Shown: positions 27,802 to 38,031, counted from the stretch's first letter. The stretch is DNA of 64,000 nt from Pseudomonas sp. B28(2017) (GCF_002113025.1 NZ_NEJH01000002.1:310001-374000), one strand, 5' to 3'. Program-made: numbers and translations. Notes: generated by a model from the sequence alone, not told the origin.

Positions 27802-28827
27802 TTAGTTGAAACCACTGGTGGAGATAAAGTCGACATCGGTTTTCGGCTCGCCACGCATCAACAGAGCGATGACCTGCTCCAGCGTGCGGCCTTCGAACAG
27901 GATCGCGTGCAGCCCGGCGACCAGCGGCATGTACACGCCCACCTCCTGGGCCTTGGCCTTGAGGACTTTAAGGGTGTTGACCCCTTCGGCAACTTCGCCC
28001 AGGCGCGTGACGGCCTCGTCGAGGCTCAGGCCTTGGCCGAGGGCGAAGCCGACCTGATAGTTGCGGCTCTTGGGCGACGAACAGGTCACGATCAGATCGC
28101 CCACGCCCGCCAACCCCAGGAAGGTCATCGGGTTGGCACCCTGATTCACCGCGAAGCGGGTCATCTCCGCCAGAGCCCGGGTGATCAGCATGCTCTTGGT
28201 ATTTTCCCCCATGCCCATTGCCACTGCCATGCCGGCGATGATCGCGTAGACGTTTTTCAACGCCCCGCCCAGCTCCACGCCGAAACGGTCGGCGCTGGCG
28301 TAGACACGAAAGGTGCGCCCGTGCAGCGCGGCCTGTACCTGCTGGCACAGTTCTTCGTCCTCACTGGCGACCACCGTGGCGGTCAGTGCATGTTCGGCGA
28401 TTTCACGGGCCAGGTTGGGTCCGGACAACACGCCGATGCGCGCTTGCGGGGCGATCTCTTCGAGGATCTCGCTCATCAACTTGAACGTGTGGGCTTCGAT
28501 GCCCTTGGTCAGGCTCACCAGCAATTTGCCAGTCAAGCGTTCGGCGTACGGCACCAGCACCGAGCGCAGCGCGCTGGAGGGCAGTGCGACAAAACACAGG
28601 TCACAAGCGTCCAGGGTGGCTTGCAGGTCGGTGACTGCAGTCACACCCGGCAAAATCCTGATGCCTTTGAGGTAACGCGGGTTTTCGCGGTTGACCCGAA
28701 TGGCCTCGGCCTGTTCGGGGTCACGCATCCACTGAAGGACCTGATGCCCATTCTCGGCCAGCAGATTAGCCACGGCGGTTCCAAAACTTCCGCCTCCCAG
28801 GACCGCAATCGGGCGCTGTTCAGTCAT
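27802..28827 (-). CDS. gpsA: Glycerol-3-phosphate dehydrogenase (NAD(P)+)
   Basis: A 341-residue enzyme reducing dihydroxyacetone phosphate to sn-glycerol-3-phosphate for phospholipid synthesis. It shows the Rossmann motif [10 protein letters not shown] (residues 10-19), [10 protein letters not shown], the catalytic Lys in [10 protein letters not shown] and [19 protein letters not shown]. Full length. The start at MTEQRP was chosen; the open frame upstream is non-coding. Confidence 0.96.
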   Translation of the reverse strand: MTEQRPIAVLGGGSFGTAVANLLAENGHQVLQWMRDPEQAEAIRVNRENPRYLKGIRILPGVTAVTDLQATLDACDLCFVALPSSALRSVLVPYAERLTGKLLVSLTKGIEAHTFKLMSEILEEIAPQARIGVLSGPNLAREIAEHALTATVVASEDEELCQQVQAALHGRTFRVYASADRFGVELGGALKNVYAIIAGMAVAMGMGENTKSMLITRALAEMTRFAVNQGANPMTFLGLAGVGDLIVTCSSPKSRNYQVGFALGQGLSLDEAVTRLGEVAEGVNTLKVLKAKAQEVGVYMPLVAGLHAILFEGRTLEQVIALLMRGEPKTDVDFISTSGFN

Positions 28828-29022
28828 ATGCAATCCGTTAATCCATACCAGTGGCGATGTCGGCATTATACGGGGCAGCCCATCGGCGGCCAGCCCCGAC
28901 ATCAAATACCGGCACCCGTAGGAAGAAGACCAATAAAACCTGGGAAAATGCGGACATCGTGAATGGAAAAGTCATTCGGCTCGGTTAACATGCGCGCCTT
29001 CAATCACTGACAGGGATGTGTT

Positions 29023-31146
29023 GTGTCTCCGGGTGCTCCTTCACCGCGTTCGCCGCTGGTACTGGCGCTGATTTTCAGCTCGCCATTGCTGGCCGACGAC
29101 TTGTTCCTGGACAGCGAACCGCTACCGCAAGTGCTCACGGCCACGCGCCTGAAGCAGTCGCCGGCGGCCGTTCCGGGAAGCATGACGGTCATCGACAGTG
29201 CCCTGATCCACGCCAGCGGCGCCCGCGACATCAGCGAACTGCTGCGTCTGGTGCCAGGGATGATGGTCGGCAACATCAACGGTAATCAGGCGGCGGTGAA
29301 TTACCACGGCACCAATGCGACTGAAGCGCGACGCATGCAAGTGCTGATCGACGGACGCTCGGTGTATCGCGCCGGCCTGGCCACCGTGGACTGGAGTGAC
29401 ATTCCGGTGGCCATGGAAGACATCGAGCGCATCGAAGTCTTTCGCGGGCCGAATACCGTCAGCTACGGCGCCAATGCCCTGATGGCGGTGGTCAACATCA
29501 TTACCCGGCGGCCCGCCGACAGTCACGGTACGCGCATGAAGGTCACCCAGGGTCAGCGCGGCATCAACGACTTTTACGCCAGCCAGAGCATGGGCTGGGA
29601 GGGCGGTGACTTGCGCCTGTCCCTGTCCGGCCAGCAAGACGACGGCTTCGACACCGACCGAACCGGTGCCGACTACCGTGACAGTCGTCGCCTCAATCGC
29701 TTCAACCTTGCCGTCAGCCAGAGCCTCGACGAACGGCAAAGCCTCGATTGGCAATTGAATGCCAAGGACGGCACTAACCAACGGCCCTATACCTACCGGC
29801 CGGTGTTCCCGGGGATTACCCGCGCGGGTGACGACTCCGACGTCACTGCCAAGGACTACGCCGGGTCATTGCGCTGGAATCTGGACGTCAATCCCGACCA
29901 CAGCCTTTATATCCTGGGTTCGGCCCAACACTGGGATCGCCAGCAAACCTGGCGCGCCTGCGACGCAGAAGTTTCGTTCAGCCCGCAACTGACCGAGCTC
30001 TGGCAATTGAACCCGAACTACACCGAACGCCTGGCCCGCAACATCACGCGCTTCATCGGTCCTGGTGCACCGGCCGGCACACCCGCCGAGCAGGCACTGG
30101 CCAACCAGGTACTCAATCAATGGCGCAACGGCGCGAGCCAGACTGTTTGCGGCGACATCGACCAGAGCACCCGGGAATCGCGCTACGACCTCGAACTGCA
30201 GGACACTCTGAGCCTTGCCGACAACCTTCGGCTGGTCAGCGGGATAAACTATCGTTACGACCGGGCGGATTCCGAAACCTACTTCAATGGCACGCTCGAT
30301 GACAGGATCTGGCGGGCGTTCGGCCAGTTCGAGTGGCGTGCCAGCGAACACTGGCTGCTGCAGGGCGGAGCCATGTTCGAGGACACCCGTTTGATCGGCA
30401 GCTCGCTGACACCTCGCATGGCGGTCAACTACCTGATCAACCCGCGTCACGGCTTGCGTGCAGTGTACTCCGAGGCCGTCCGTTCGCCGGACATGTTCGA
30501 GAACAATGTCAACTGGAGTTATCAGGTCACCAACCTCAGCCCAGGTGCCTTTGGCCAGTCCAGCGCCCGCTATTTCGTCAAGACCCGCGGCCCCGGTGAC
30601 CTCGATCAAGAGCACATGCGCTCCCGGGAACTGGGCTACAACGGCTACTTTCCCGATCCGGGGCTGGCGATTGACGTGAAGTTGTTCCACGACGAAATCA
30701 CCGGCATGATCAGTGAACCGCTGCGCAACAATCAGTACATCGCCAGCAATGCCAACGAGGCGCGATTTACCGGCGCCGAAACCCAGCTCGACTGGCGTGT
30801 CGGCAGCCTCGATCGCCTGCGACTGACCTATGCCTACGTCGATGCCGACACCAGCAATCCGTTGGATGCCAGACAGACCGCAAGCAATAGTGGTTCAGCC
30901 GGATGGCTGCGGGATTGGGGCCAGGGCTGGAACAGTGCTCTTTTCTACTATGGCGATGACGCCCTCAATGGCTACCGCTTTGAACGGGTCGATGTGCGCA
31001 TCGCCAAACGTATTGCCCTGGGCAAGGCCAGCCTGGAGCTGGCCGGAGTGCTCCAGCAACGGTTGGACAATCAGCCAACCACCTTCATCGACAACAATTA
31101 TGAGCAGCGCCACGTGACGTATTTCAGCGCGGAGCTGGAGCTTTAA
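29023..31146 (+). CDS. TonB-dependent outer-membrane receptor
   Basis: A 707-residue receptor. A short signal peptide ends near LLADD (residue 24-26), a plug domain follows (about 45-165; VLTATRLKQSPAAVPGSMTVID, IERIEVFRGPNTVSYGANALMAVVNIITRRP) and then a 22-strand barrel. The last residue is Leu rather than the usual Phe. Start is GTG (29023). The plug resembles siderophore/vitamin receptors, but the ligand is not identifiable. It is the first gene of a three-gene unit with a periplasmic binding protein and a histidine kinase. Confidence 0.92.
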   Translation: MSPGAPSPRSPLVLALIFSSPLLADDLFLDSEPLPQVLTATRLKQSPAAVPGSMTVIDSALIHASGARDISELLRLVPGMMVGNINGNQAAVNYHGTNATEARRMQVLIDGRSVYRAGLATVDWSDIPVAMEDIERIEVFRGPNTVSYGANALMAVVNIITRRPADSHGTRMKVTQGQRGINDFYASQSMGWEGGDLRLSLSGQQDDGFDTDRTGADYRDSRRLNRFNLAVSQSLDERQSLDWQLNAKDGTNQRPYTYRPVFPGITRAGDDSDVTAKDYAGSLRWNLDVNPDHSLYILGSAQHWDRQQTWRACDAEVSFSPQLTELWQLNPNYTERLARNITRFIGPGAPAGTPAEQALANQVLNQWRNGASQTVCGDIDQSTRESRYDLELQDTLSLADNLRLVSGINYRYDRADSETYFNGTLDDRIWRAFGQFEWRASEHWLLQGGAMFEDTRLIGSSLTPRMAVNYLINPRHGLRAVYSEAVRSPDMFENNVNWSYQVTNLSPGAFGQSSARYFVKTRGPGDLDQEHMRSRELGYNGYFPDPGLAIDVKLFHDEITGMISEPLRNNQYIASNANEARFTGAETQLDWRVGSLDRLRLTYAYVDADTSNPLDARQTASNSGSAGWLRDWGQGWNSALFYYGDDALNGYRFERVDVRIAKRIALGKASLELAGVLQQRLDNQPTTFIDNNYEQRHVTYFSAELEL

Positions 31147-31147
31147 G

Positions 31148-32080
31148 ATGCCGTGTCGTCCCGCGTGGAGAGCGCCGACCCTGGGTCGGCTGCTGGCCAT
31201 GCTTTGCCTGCTGACAAGCGGCATGCTGGGCAGCCTGGCGAGCAACGCGGCCGACATCTTGCTCACGGGGGCCGAAGACAGCCCCGGTGTGCGGGCGTTT
31301 ACTCAGGCCCTGAGGGAGTTACGACCGAGCGACAACGTACGGTTCCAGACCCTGGCCAGTTTGCCGGTTCCTGACAAGCTGCCGGAAAACATCCGCTTGA
31401 TACTGCTCGACCTGCCCAGCCTCGACTGGCGCCTTCAGGACGCCCAGGGCCCGGCGACACTGGTGTTGCGCATCAGTCGCCTGCAAGCCAGGCAACGCTT
31501 GAACAACACACTGCCTGCGCGCCTTTGCCTGCTATGGAGCGATCCACCACTGGACCGCCAGTTGCGTTTGACCCGTACCCTGCTGCCGCAAACCAAACGC
31601 ATCGGCGTGCTCTACGACAACCACAGTGAATTCCTGTTGAATGAGTTGCGTCAGGCCGCCCTCCCCTTAAGCCTTGAGGTGGTCACCCAGCGCTGGGACA
31701 ACATTCACGACAGTCGTCCGCTACAGGCCTTGCTGAAAAAAAGCGACGTGTTGCTGGGCTTGGACGACGCCGACCTGTACAACCCGCAAACCGCCAAGAA
31801 CCTGCTGCTGAGCAGCTACTCGCAGCAAGTGGCGCTGATCGGACCCAACGCCGGATTCGTCAAGGCCGGGAGTCTGGCCAGCACATACAGTGATCAGAGC
31901 GATTGGCTGGCGATCATCAACGAATTGCTCGACCGGCCACCAGCCACTTGGCCGCGCGCGCACTACCCCCATCGATTCAAGGTCGCGAGCAATCCGCAGG
32001 TGGCGCGCTCATTGGGTATCGAACAGATAGACGACGCGTCTGTCGCCACCTTGCTGGCTGAAGGAGAACGCCGTCCATGA
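31148..32080 (+). CDS. Periplasmic substrate-binding protein (ABC-type, PF04392-like)
   Basis: A 310-residue exported protein: signal peptide to about residue 35 (LLAMLCLLTSGMLGSLASNA), then two Rossmann-like lobes (ADILLTGAEDSPGVRAFTQALRELRP; KRIGVLYDNHSEFLLNELRQAALPLSLEVV; DVLLGLDDADLYNPQTAKNLLLSSYSQQVALIGPN). This resembles ABC-transporter substrate-binding proteins of the TrpX/YtfQ-like PF04392 group. No permease or ABC ATPase is adjacent. The gene starts 1 nt after the receptor's stop and overlaps the kinase by 4 nt, so it probably presents a ligand to the sensor rather than to a transporter. Confidence 0.85.
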   Translation: MPCRPAWRAPTLGRLLAMLCLLTSGMLGSLASNAADILLTGAEDSPGVRAFTQALRELRPSDNVRFQTLASLPVPDKLPENIRLILLDLPSLDWRLQDAQGPATLVLRISRLQARQRLNNTLPARLCLLWSDPPLDRQLRLTRTLLPQTKRIGVLYDNHSEFLLNELRQAALPLSLEVVTQRWDNIHDSRPLQALLKKSDVLLGLDDADLYNPQTAKNLLLSSYSQQVALIGPNAGFVKAGSLASTYSDQSDWLAIINELLDRPPATWPRAHYPHRFKVASNPQVARSLGIEQIDDASVATLLAEGERRP

Positions 32081-33978
32081 ACTTGCGCCGTCGCTGGGAT
32101 ATCAACACTCGCACCCAACTCATCAGCCTCGGCCCTGCGTTGCTGCTGACCTTGTTGCTGATCAGTTTCTTCACGTTCGTGCGCATCCAGGATCTGCGTC
32201 AGGAAATCACCCACACCGGCCAGTTGATCGCCAATCAACTGGCCCCGGCCACCGAGTACGGTGTGATTTCGGGCAACATCGAAGTGCTTGAAACCTTGCT
32301 CAAGGCGACGCTGGCCACGCCCAACGTGAGCTTTCTGGAAATCCAGGACAGTTCAAACCGGGTTCTGGTGTACGTCGAACAACCGAGCGAACACCACAAT
32401 CGCGCGCAACAGCTCGAAGTGTTCCAGGCACCGATACGGCTCCAGCGAATCGCCTTGCACAATGATTTTTTCCAGAGCAGCAAAACCGCCAGCGCGGCCC
32501 CCACCGAAGACTATCTCGGCCGGGTGATCGTCGGGTTGTCCAACGATTCCTTCAGCCAGCGTCAGCAGGAAATCGTGCTCAAGGCCGCCATCCTGGCGCT
32601 GTTTGCCCTGCTGTTTACCTTCCTCGTGGCCCGGCGTCTGGCGGGCAGCCTGTCGCAACCGATCCGTGATATCGGTAATGCGGTCAAGGCAATCCAGGGC
32701 GGCGACTACAAAAAACCGCTGCCGATTGTCGACGACACCGAACTGGGGGCGCTGTCGCAACACATCAACAACCTCGCCAGCGGTCTCGAGCAGGCCAGCC
32801 GCGAACAACATCAGGCCATGGCGCAGTTGATCCAGACCCGCGAAGAGGCGGAAAAGGCCAACAACGCCAAATCCGACTTCCTGGCCATGATGAGCCATGA
32901 ACTGCGCACGCCAATGAATGGCGTCCTGGGCATGCTGCAGTTGCTGGAAACCACCGACATGACCGAGGAACAGGTGGAGTACGCGGCGCTGGCCTCGGAA
33001 TCTACCGAGCACTTGCTCAAGGTCATCAACGACATCCTGGATTTTTCGCGGATCGAACGTTCGGAACTGGAACTGGAGCACATTGCGTTCAACCTCGTCG
33101 ACCTGATCGGCAGTTGCGCCCAGTCGTTCCAGCACAGTGCCGCGCAGCGCGGTCTCGATTTGCAACTGATGATCCCCGACGACATGCTCGGCTTGCAGGT
33201 CAAGGGCGACCCGACGCGTATCCGGCAGATACTGGTCAACCTGGTCGGCAATGCGCTGAAGTTCACCGAGCAGGGCCGCGTTACCATCGAAGCTCAGTGG
33301 CAGTCGCTGGACCACGAGTTGCTGTGGTTCACCTGCACCGTGCGCGACAGCGGCATCGGCATCCCGGCGCAAAGCCTGGAGTTGATGTTCAACGCTTTCC
33401 AGCAGGCCGACAGCTCCATTTCAAGGCGCTACGGCGGCACCGGGCTGGGCCTGCCGATAGCCCGCACGCTCGCCGAACGCATGGGCGGCACCTTGCGCGC
33501 GCAGAGTGAGGAAGGCTGCGGTTCGGTGTTCACCCTGGAAATTCCCCTGGCACTGCACCATCAAACACAGCCGCCGTTGGTCCCACGCGCGCAAACCCGC
33601 AACAGCGACGGCGAAGGGCGCAATGTGCTGCTGGTCGAAGACAACCCGGTCAACCAGACGGTCATCGAAGCCATGTTGCGCAGCCTGGGCTTCAAGATCA
33701 GTGTCGCGACCGACGGCGCACAGGCGGTACGCAGTGCCGAGAGCCTGATTTTCGAAGCGATCCTGATGGATTGCCGCTTGCCGGTCATTGATGGCTATGA
33801 AGCCACCCGGCAGATCCGCCAATTGCCCGGTTGCACCGACCTGCCGATCATTGCCCTGACCGCCAACGCCTTGCAGGGCGATCGCGAAGCCTGCCTGTCG
33901 GCGGGGATGAACGATTACCTGGCCAAGCCCTTCAAACGGACTGATCTGCAGCAAATTCTGCAACGTTGGGTGCAGTAG
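32077..33978 (+). CDS. Hybrid sensor histidine kinase
   Basis: A 633-residue hybrid kinase. TM1 is about residues 15-38, a periplasmic sensor domain about 40-165, TM2 166-190, then HAMP, a coiled linker, HisKA (His274 in MMSHELRTPMNG), HATPase with the N box (LVGNALKF) and G boxes (DSGIGIP, GGTGLGLPIA), and a receiver with Asp565 (LMDCRLPVIDG) and Lys617. There is no Hpt domain and no response-regulator gene next to it, so the phosphate must pass to an unlinked partner. Its start overlaps the binding-protein gene. Confidence 0.95.
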   Translation: MNLRRRWDINTRTQLISLGPALLLTLLLISFFTFVRIQDLRQEITHTGQLIANQLAPATEYGVISGNIEVLETLLKATLATPNVSFLEIQDSSNRVLVYVEQPSEHHNRAQQLEVFQAPIRLQRIALHNDFFQSSKTASAAPTEDYLGRVIVGLSNDSFSQRQQEIVLKAAILALFALLFTFLVARRLAGSLSQPIRDIGNAVKAIQGGDYKKPLPIVDDTELGALSQHINNLASGLEQASREQHQAMAQLIQTREEAEKANNAKSDFLAMMSHELRTPMNGVLGMLQLLETTDMTEEQVEYAALASESTEHLLKVINDILDFSRIERSELELEHIAFNLVDLIGSCAQSFQHSAAQRGLDLQLMIPDDMLGLQVKGDPTRIRQILVNLVGNALKFTEQGRVTIEAQWQSLDHELLWFTCTVRDSGIGIPAQSLELMFNAFQQADSSISRRYGGTGLGLPIARTLAERMGGTLRAQSEEGCGSVFTLEIPLALHHQTQPPLVPRAQTRNSDGEGRNVLLVEDNPVNQTVIEAMLRSLGFKISVATDGAQAVRSAESLIFEAILMDCRLPVIDGYEATRQIRQLPGCTDLPIIALTANALQGDREACLSAGMNDYLAKPFKRTDLQQILQRWVQ

Positions 33979-34225
33979 TGCAGGCCTTTCGACCATCTGC
34001 GACTGGCGTGAAAGGCGAAAGTGCGGCAGTCTTAGGCACCTCGACAGGCCCGAAAAGGGGCTTGAATAATAATTTCAGTGCACAAGTGTACATTCATGTC
34101 CTTGTTGCTGTGACTTTCACCACAACGCAATAGTCTATGAGTAGGCTGCCGGTTCGAGGCATGAACGCTTCGATCGGCCGGGAAGATTTGCCCCACCTGC
34201 CGCATGGGACTATTGAGGAGCTCGC

Positions 34226-34741
34226 ATGACCAAACAAAACGCCTTTACCCGGGAAGACCTGCTGCGCTGCAGTCGCGGTGAGCTGTTCGGCCCAGGTAAC
34301 GCGCAACTGCCCGCCCCGAACATGCTGATGGTTGACCGCATCACCCTGATCAGCGAAGAAGGTGGCAAGTACGGCAAAGGTGAATTGGTCGCCGAGCTGG
34401 ATATCACTCCGGACCTGTGGTTCTTCGCCTGCCACTTCGAAGGCGATCCGGTGATGCCGGGCTGCCTGGGCCTCGACGCCATGTGGCAACTGGTCGGCTT
34501 CTTCCTGGGCTGGCAAGGCCTGCCGGGCCGTGGCCGTGCGCTGGGTTCGGGCGAAGTGAAATTCTTCGGCCAGGTCCTGCCGACTGCCAAGAAAGTCACC
34601 TATAACATTCATATCAAGCGCGTCCTCAAGGGCAAGCTGAACCTGGCCATCGCCGACGGTTCGGTCACTGTCGACGGGCGCGAAATCTACACCGCCGAAG
34701 GCCTCCGGGTCGGCGTGTTCACCTCCACTGACAACTTCTAA
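34226..34741 (+). CDS. fabA: 3-hydroxydecanoyl-ACP dehydratase/isomerase
   Basis: A 171-residue hotdog-fold enzyme that dehydrates 3-hydroxydecanoyl-ACP and isomerises trans-2 to cis-3-decenoyl-ACP, the branch point for unsaturated fatty acids. The catalytic His70 ([15 protein letters not shown]) and Asp84 (CLGLDAMWQ) are at the family positions. A GAGGAG site precedes the ATG. It lies 11 nt upstream of fabB. Confidence 0.98.
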   Translation: MTKQNAFTREDLLRCSRGELFGPGNAQLPAPNMLMVDRITLISEEGGKYGKGELVAELDITPDLWFFACHFEGDPVMPGCLGLDAMWQLVGFFLGWQGLPGRGRALGSGEVKFFGQVLPTAKKVTYNIHIKRVLKGKLNLAIADGSVTVDGREIYTAEGLRVGVFTSTDNF

Positions 34742-34752
34742 GGGTTATCCGC

Positions 34753-35973
34753 ATGCGCCGCGTCGTTATCACTGGTCTGGGCATTGTTTCTTGCCTGGGC
34801 AATGACAAAGAGACCGTCTCCGCTAACCTGCGTGCAAGCCGCCCTGGCATCCGGTTCAACCCGGAATATGCCGAAATGGGTCTGCGTAGCCAGGTTTCCG
34901 GCTCCATTGACCTCAACCTTGAAGAACTGATCGATCGCAAGATCTATCGCTTCGTCGGCCACGCGGCAGCCTATGCCTACCTGGCCATGAAAGACGCCAT
35001 CGCCGACTCGGGCCTGACCGAAGAGCAGGTGTCCAACCCGCGTACCGGCCTGATCGCCGGTTCCGGTGGCGCATCGACCCTGAACCAGATGGAAGCGCTG
35101 GACATCCTGCGCGAGAAAGGCGTCAAGCGCGTCGGCCCATACCGCGTAACGCGGACCATGAGCAGCACCGTTTCCGCTTGCCTGGCCACTCCGTTCAAGA
35201 TCAAGGGCCTGAACTACTCCATCGCTTCTGCCTGCGCCACCAGTGCTCACTGCATCGGTACTGCCATGGAACAGATCCAGATGGGCAAGCAGGACATCGT
35301 CTTCGCCGGTGGCGGTGAAGAAGAGCACTGGAGCCAGTCGTTCCTGTTCGACGCCATGGGCGCCCTGTCCAGCAAGCGCAACGACGCTCCGGAAAAGGCC
35401 TCCCGAGCCTACGACGCCGACCGTGACGGTTTCGTCATCGCCGGCGGTGGCGGCATGGTCGTGGTTGAAGAGCTGGAACACGCCCTGGCCCGTGGTGCAA
35501 AGATCTACGCGGAAATCGTTGGCTACGGCGCGACCTCCGACGGCTACGACATGGTTGCCCCGAGCGGCGAAGGCGCGATCCGCTGCATGCAGCAGGCGCT
35601 GTCCACCGTCGACACCCCGATCGACTACCTGAACACCCACGGCACTTCGACCCCGGTCGGCGACGTCGCGGAAATGAAAGGTGTGCGTGAAGTATTCGGC
35701 GACAAGGCTCCGGCCATCAGCTCCACCAAGAGCCTGTCGGGTCACTCCCTGGGCGCCGCCGGTGTTCACGAAGCGATCTACTGCATGCTGATGATGGAAG
35801 GCAACTTCATTGCCGGCTCCGCCAACATCGACGAGCTGGACCCTGAAGTGGCCGACCTGCCGGTGCTGACCAAGACCCGCGAAAACGCCACCATCAACAC
35901 CGTGATGAGCAACAGCTTCGGTTTCGGTGGCACCAATGCCACGCTCGTACTGAAGCGCTGGGAAGGCAAGTAA
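34753..35973 (+). CDS. fabB: 3-oxoacyl-ACP synthase I
   Basis: A 406-residue beta-ketoacyl-ACP synthase that elongates the unsaturated acyl chain made by FabA. The catalytic Cys161 ([14 protein letters not shown]) and two His residues ([25 protein letters not shown]) are present. Same operon as fabA, closed by a strong terminator. Confidence 0.98.
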   Translation: MRRVVITGLGIVSCLGNDKETVSANLRASRPGIRFNPEYAEMGLRSQVSGSIDLNLEELIDRKIYRFVGHAAAYAYLAMKDAIADSGLTEEQVSNPRTGLIAGSGGASTLNQMEALDILREKGVKRVGPYRVTRTMSSTVSACLATPFKIKGLNYSIASACATSAHCIGTAMEQIQMGKQDIVFAGGGEEEHWSQSFLFDAMGALSSKRNDAPEKASRAYDADRDGFVIAGGGGMVVVEELEHALARGAKIYAEIVGYGATSDGYDMVAPSGEGAIRCMQQALSTVDTPIDYLNTHGTSTPVGDVAEMKGVREVFGDKAPAISSTKSLSGHSLGAAGVHEAIYCMLMMEGNFIAGSANIDELDPEVADLPVLTKTRENATINTVMSNSFGFGGTNATLVLKRWEGK

Positions 35974-35997
35974 TTTCCCGCTGCTGAGCCGCACATG

Positions 35998-36030
35998 AAA
36001 ACGCCCCGACTGGTTCGGGGCGTTTTTTTT
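35998..36030 (+). terminator. Terminator of fabAB
   Basis: Stem AAAACGCCCCGA / TCGGGGCGTTTT with a CTGGT loop, followed by eight T. It lies 25 nt after the fabB stop. Confidence 0.93.
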
Positions 36031-36059
36031 GCCCTCGAAGAATTGAACACCACAACCAT

Positions 36060-36149
36060 TGTGGGAGCGAGCTTGCTCGCGATGAGGGAGTGTCAATCGA
36101 CATCATTGCTGTCTGACCCACCGCCATCGCGAGCAAGCTCGCTCCCACA
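36060..36149. repeat. REPIN
   Basis: Two inverted REP units (TGTGGGAGCGAGCTTGCTCG and its inverse) 90 bp end to end, directly behind the fabAB terminator. Same family as the elements at 19271 and 38054. Confidence 0.92.
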
Positions 36150-36372
36150 GTTTCCGTGCTCGACACTGGATTTGTGGTGCCTTCAACATGAAACGTTTGT
36201 CATGAAACTTAAGGCCTGCGACTGAATGTCGCGTATTTCGCGGGCTGCAGGACTGTTTCCATTTTTGCAAGAAACCCTTTCCAATCTCGACCATTTACTT
36301 AGCAGGCTAACAAAATCTATAACAGAGTCCTGCACACGCCTTGCTGCAGATAACAGAGATTGGAGCTAGCAG

Positions 36373-36561
36373 ATGACTGTAAAAGTAACTGAACGCGACG
36401 ATTCACATAAATCCCATGAAGGTGTAGCCGCCGGTATCCGCATCTGGGACGTGCATCAACAAGACCTGCTGGTCGGGATTTTCCACTCCGAGACCGAAGC
36501 CCACAAATACAAGGCCGAACTGGAAACACTGGAGCAGCAACGCGAAGCGCGTTCTGAATAA
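36373..36561 (+). CDS. Small conserved hypothetical protein
   Basis: A 62-residue soluble protein with an acidic/basic mixed composition (IRIWDVHQQDLLVGIFHSETEAHKYKAELETLEQQ) whose C-terminal half should form a helix. A GGAG site lies 8 nt before the ATG and a strong terminator follows. I recognise it only as a short pseudomonad hypothetical. Confidence 0.75.
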   Translation: MTVKVTERDDSHKSHEGVAAGIRIWDVHQQDLLVGIFHSETEAHKYKAELETLEQQREARSE

Positions 36562-36574
36562 CTGCCGCATTGAA

Positions 36575-36611
36575 AACGACAAACCCCGCCATGAGCGGGG
36601 TTTGTCGTTGT
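36575..36611. terminator. Bidirectional terminator
   Basis: Long stem (AACGACAAACCCCGC / GCGGGGTTTGTCGTT) with a CATGA loop between the small plus-strand gene and the convergent DUF2058 gene. T-rich ends on both strands. Confidence 0.85.
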
Positions 36612-36626
36612 TACAGCTGTATCGAT

Positions 36627-37169
36627 CTACCACATCAGATCGTCAGGGATCTGATAGGCCGCGTACGGATCGTCCTCGGTGCTGACCTCTTCGGTCTTCA
36701 CGTTCATCTGCACGATGCGCTGCGGGTCGCGCTCCTGGATCTTCAGCGCCGCTTCCCGCGGGATCACTTCGTAGCCACCAGCGTGATGCACGATGGCCAG
36801 CGAACCGTTGCTGAGCTTGTTGCGCATCAGCGTGTTGACCGAGAGACGCTTGACCTTCTTGTCGTCGACGAAGTTGTAGTAGTCCTCGGTCGTCAACTTC
36901 GGCAGGCGCGTAGCTTCGATCAATTGCTTGATCTGCGCGACACGGGCTTTGGCCTCGGCTTTTTCCTGCTGCTGGCGGTTGAGTTCCTGATCGCGCTTGA
37001 CCTTCTCGGCCATGGCTTCCTGTGCCGCGCGCTGCTGAGAGTCATCCAGCTCGATCTGGCCTTTGTGGGCCAGGCGTTGTTGCTTCTGCTTGTCTTTGCT
37101 GACCTGCTTGGCCTGCTTCTGGTTGACCAGCCCTGCTTTGAGCAACTGGTCGCGAAGGGAAATGCTCAT
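36627..37169 (-). CDS. DUF2058 protein (YaiL-like)
   Basis: A 180-residue, very charged protein with Lys/Gln/Glu-rich helices in the first half (QLLKAGLVNQKQAKQVSKDKQKQ) and the conserved C-terminal YNFVDDKKVKRLSVNTLMRNKLSNGSLAIVHH. DUF2058 proteins are of unknown function and are often tied to ribosome or RNA contexts. It follows mazG on the same strand, 28 nt away. Confidence 0.9.
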   Translation of the reverse strand: MSISLRDQLLKAGLVNQKQAKQVSKDKQKQQRLAHKGQIELDDSQQRAAQEAMAEKVKRDQELNRQQQEKAEAKARVAQIKQLIEATRLPKLTTEDYYNFVDDKKVKRLSVNTLMRNKLSNGSLAIVHHAGGYEVIPREAALKIQERDPQRIVQMNVKTEEVSTEDDPYAAYQIPDDLMW

Positions 37170-37197
37170 GGTGCTTATTACTCACTTAGGCCACTGC

Positions 37198-38031
37198 TCA
37201 ACCGCAGCTGGGCAAATTCTTTTCCTGACGTTTGGCTTCGCCCCACAAGGCGTCCAACTCTTCGAGGGTGCAATCTTCCATGGGACGATGGGTATCGCGC
37301 AATGCCTGTTCGATAAAACGAAAGCGTCGCTCAAACTTGCCATTGGCGCCACGCAGCGCGGTTTCCGGATCGACCTTGAGGTGCCGCGCCAGATTGACCA
37401 CGGAAAACAGCAGGTCGCCGATCTCGTCGGCCACGGCTTCGGGATCGTTTTCCGACATGGCTTCGAGGACTTCATCGAGCTCCTCACGCACTTTATCGAG
37501 CACCGGCAAGGCGTCCGGCCAGTCGAAGCCGACCTGCCCTGCGCGCTTCTGCAATTTGGCCGAGCGGGACAGCGCCGGTAATGCAGCCGGGACGTCATCG
37601 AGCAACGACAACTGTTCGGGTGCCGAAGATTTCTCCGTGCGCTCCTCGGCCTTTATCTCTTCCCAGCGCTGCTTGACCTGTTCCTCGCTCAGACGAGGGA
37701 CATCCAGCGGTGCATACAGGTCACCGGTGGGGAATACATGGGGATGACGACGGATCAGCTTGCGGGTGATGCTGTCGATCACGCCAGCGAACTCGAAGCG
37801 CCCCTCTTCCCGGGCCAACTGGCTGTAATACACCACCTGGAACAGCAGATCGCCCAGCTCACCCTGCACGTGATCAAAGTCGCCGCGTTCGATGGCGTCG
37901 GCGACTTCGTAGGCTTCTTCAAGGGTGTGCGGGACGATGGTGGCCCAGGTTTGCTTGATGTCCCACGGGCAACCGTACTGCGGGTCGCGCAGGCGGTTCA
38001 TCAGGTGCAATAAATCTTCAAGGCTATACAT
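37198..38031 (-). CDS. mazG: Nucleoside triphosphate pyrophosphohydrolase
   Basis: A 277-residue tandem MazG protein that hydrolyses NTPs/dNTPs to NMP and PPi. The N-terminal MazG domain has the metal-binding Glu motif (EEAYEVADAIERGDFDHVQGELGDLLFQV) and the C-terminal one has ELDEVLEAMSENDPEAVADEIGDLLFSV. It is downstream of relA on the same strand, with a REPIN in between, as in the mazG/relA association known in other bacteria. Confidence 0.95.
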   Translation of the reverse strand: MYSLEDLLHLMNRLRDPQYGCPWDIKQTWATIVPHTLEEAYEVADAIERGDFDHVQGELGDLLFQVVYYSQLAREEGRFEFAGVIDSITRKLIRRHPHVFPTGDLYAPLDVPRLSEEQVKQRWEEIKAEERTEKSSAPEQLSLLDDVPAALPALSRSAKLQKRAGQVGFDWPDALPVLDKVREELDEVLEAMSENDPEAVADEIGDLLFSVVNLARHLKVDPETALRGANGKFERRFRFIEQALRDTHRPMEDCTLEELDALWGEAKRQEKNLPSCG

